A stretch of DNA of 5,523 bases from Nitrososphaerales archaeon TH1177 (GTDB lineage: Archaea > Thermoproteota > Nitrososphaeria > Nitrososphaerales > Nitrososphaeraceae), in assembly GCA_014523515.1 (NCBI GenBank), contig JAATVJ010000266.1, forward strand, positions 1 to 5,523, written 5' to 3'. Each line of letters opens with the position of its first letter. The first letter of the stretch is position 1. Below are positions 5,155 through 5,523 of this stretch, piece after piece. Both the position numbers and the translations under genes were made by a program. The notes beneath the pieces are model-generated. The model made no database searches and was not told where the DNA came from. It worked only from the letters and a program-made list of their open reading frames with translations.

Positions 5155-5523
5155 GTGAACAGTAGTAATTTGCCTAGCAATAGTGGTAGTGGTAGTGGTA
5201 GTGGTAATAATACTTCATTAAAAGTGCTAGAAGCCTATACTCGTGATGTTGGTAGAGGTATAGCACGTATAGATTACGATACGATGGATTCTTTAGCAGT
5301 TTCTACTGGTGATGTTGTTGAAATTAGAGGAAAACGTAGAACTACTGCAAAATGTTTACCTCTTTATCCTTCAGATGAGGGGAAAGGTATTATACGAATT
5401 GATGGTCTTGTTCGAAATAATTCTGGAATTGCAATTGGTGATACAATTTTTATTAGAAAGATAAAGGCAGTTCCTGCTGAAAAAGCAATAGTGGCACCAC
5501 TTGAAGCTATTCCTCCAATAGAT
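5155..5523 (+). CDS. Cdc48/VAT-type AAA+ ATPase, N-terminal part (runs off the window)
   Basis: The first 123 codons are visible and the frame is still open at the last base. Cdc48/p97/VAT is a hexameric ATPase that unfolds or extracts proteins, in archaea probably feeding the proteasome. Residues about 22-103 are the N-domain double-psi beta-barrel: KVLEAYTRDVGRGIARIDYD, then STGDVVEIRGKRRTTAKCLP, PSDEGKGIIRIDGLVRNN and GIAIGDTIFIRK. After this the second N subdomain starts (KAVPAEKAIVAPLEA). The two AAA ATPase domains would lie beyond the window. The start is GTG at 5155: an in-frame TAA sits at 5143-5145, the only codons between are ATA, AGT, ATA and CAA, and a TATA box is 28 bases upstream. 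The first 21 residues are a low-complexity Ser/Gly/Asn extension before the conserved domain. It is divergent from the glycosyltransferase, with no evident functional link. Confidence 0.92.
   Translation, partial: MNSSNLPSNSGSGSGSGNNTSLKVLEAYTRDVGRGIARIDYDTMDSLAVSTGDVVEIRGKRRTTAKCLPLYPSDEGKGIIRIDGLVRNNSGIAIGDTIFIRKIKAVPAEKAIVAPLEAIPPID
5182..5205 (+). repeat. Four AGTGGT units encoding Ser-Gly repeats at the Cdc48 N-terminus
   Basis: Four perfect hexamers AGTGGT code for (Ser-Gly) x4 at residues 10-17, in a flexible extension before the N-domain. The hexamer keeps frame on slippage, so extension length may differ among relatives. Confidence 0.8.

Overview
The window looks like a piece of an AT-rich archaeal chromosome, most likely an ammonia-oxidising thaumarchaeon (Nitrososphaerota, possibly the Nitrosocosmicus/Nitrososphaera branch). 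Three things point there. First, the last gene reads as the N-domain of an archaeal Cdc48/VAT-type AAA+ ATPase. Second, most genes have an archaeal TATA-like box about 25-30 bases before the start codon and no Shine-Dalgarno site, which suggests leaderless transcripts. Third, the genes are AT-rich and short membrane or secreted proteins are common. The genus is a guess from composition and protein style, not from a search.

Layout. Bases 2-313 (+) hold the 3' end of a nucleotide-sugar dehydrogenase of the UDP-Glc/GDP-Man dehydrogenase superfamily. It stops soon after the catalytic-cysteine motif and has no C-terminal nucleotide-sugar-binding domain. Converging on it with an 11-base gap is a DedA/VTT-family membrane protein (325-1014, -). 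Next is a 71-residue two-helix membrane protein with a His-rich tail (1095-1310, -). A 256-base divergent spacer with a conspicuous 26-base inverted repeat separates it from a 70-residue two-helix membrane protein (1567-1779, +). Bases 1780-2162 appear non-coding.

The second half is a three-gene block on the minus strand, transcribed from high to low coordinates. It contains a 473-residue membrane glycosyltransferase of family GT2 with Egghead-like motifs (3560-4981), a 183-residue four-helix membrane protein (2953-3504) and a 241-residue secreted or membrane-anchored protein with an acidic Asn/Glu repeat tail (2163-2888). The spacers are short, and the only clear oligo-T termination signal on this strand comes after the third gene. 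Co-transcription is therefore plausible, although each gene also has its own TATA-like element. Divergent from the glycosyltransferase is the start of the Cdc48 gene (5155 to the end, +).

How they may fit together. The nucleotide-sugar dehydrogenase, the membrane glycosyltransferase with its membrane neighbour, and the secreted acidic protein suggest cell-surface glycan or glycolipid synthesis. DedA proteins (known family role: lipid scrambling/flipping and envelope homeostasis) fit an envelope theme. This link is inferred from neighbourhood only. No mobile element, CRISPR array, rRNA or tRNA was recognised.
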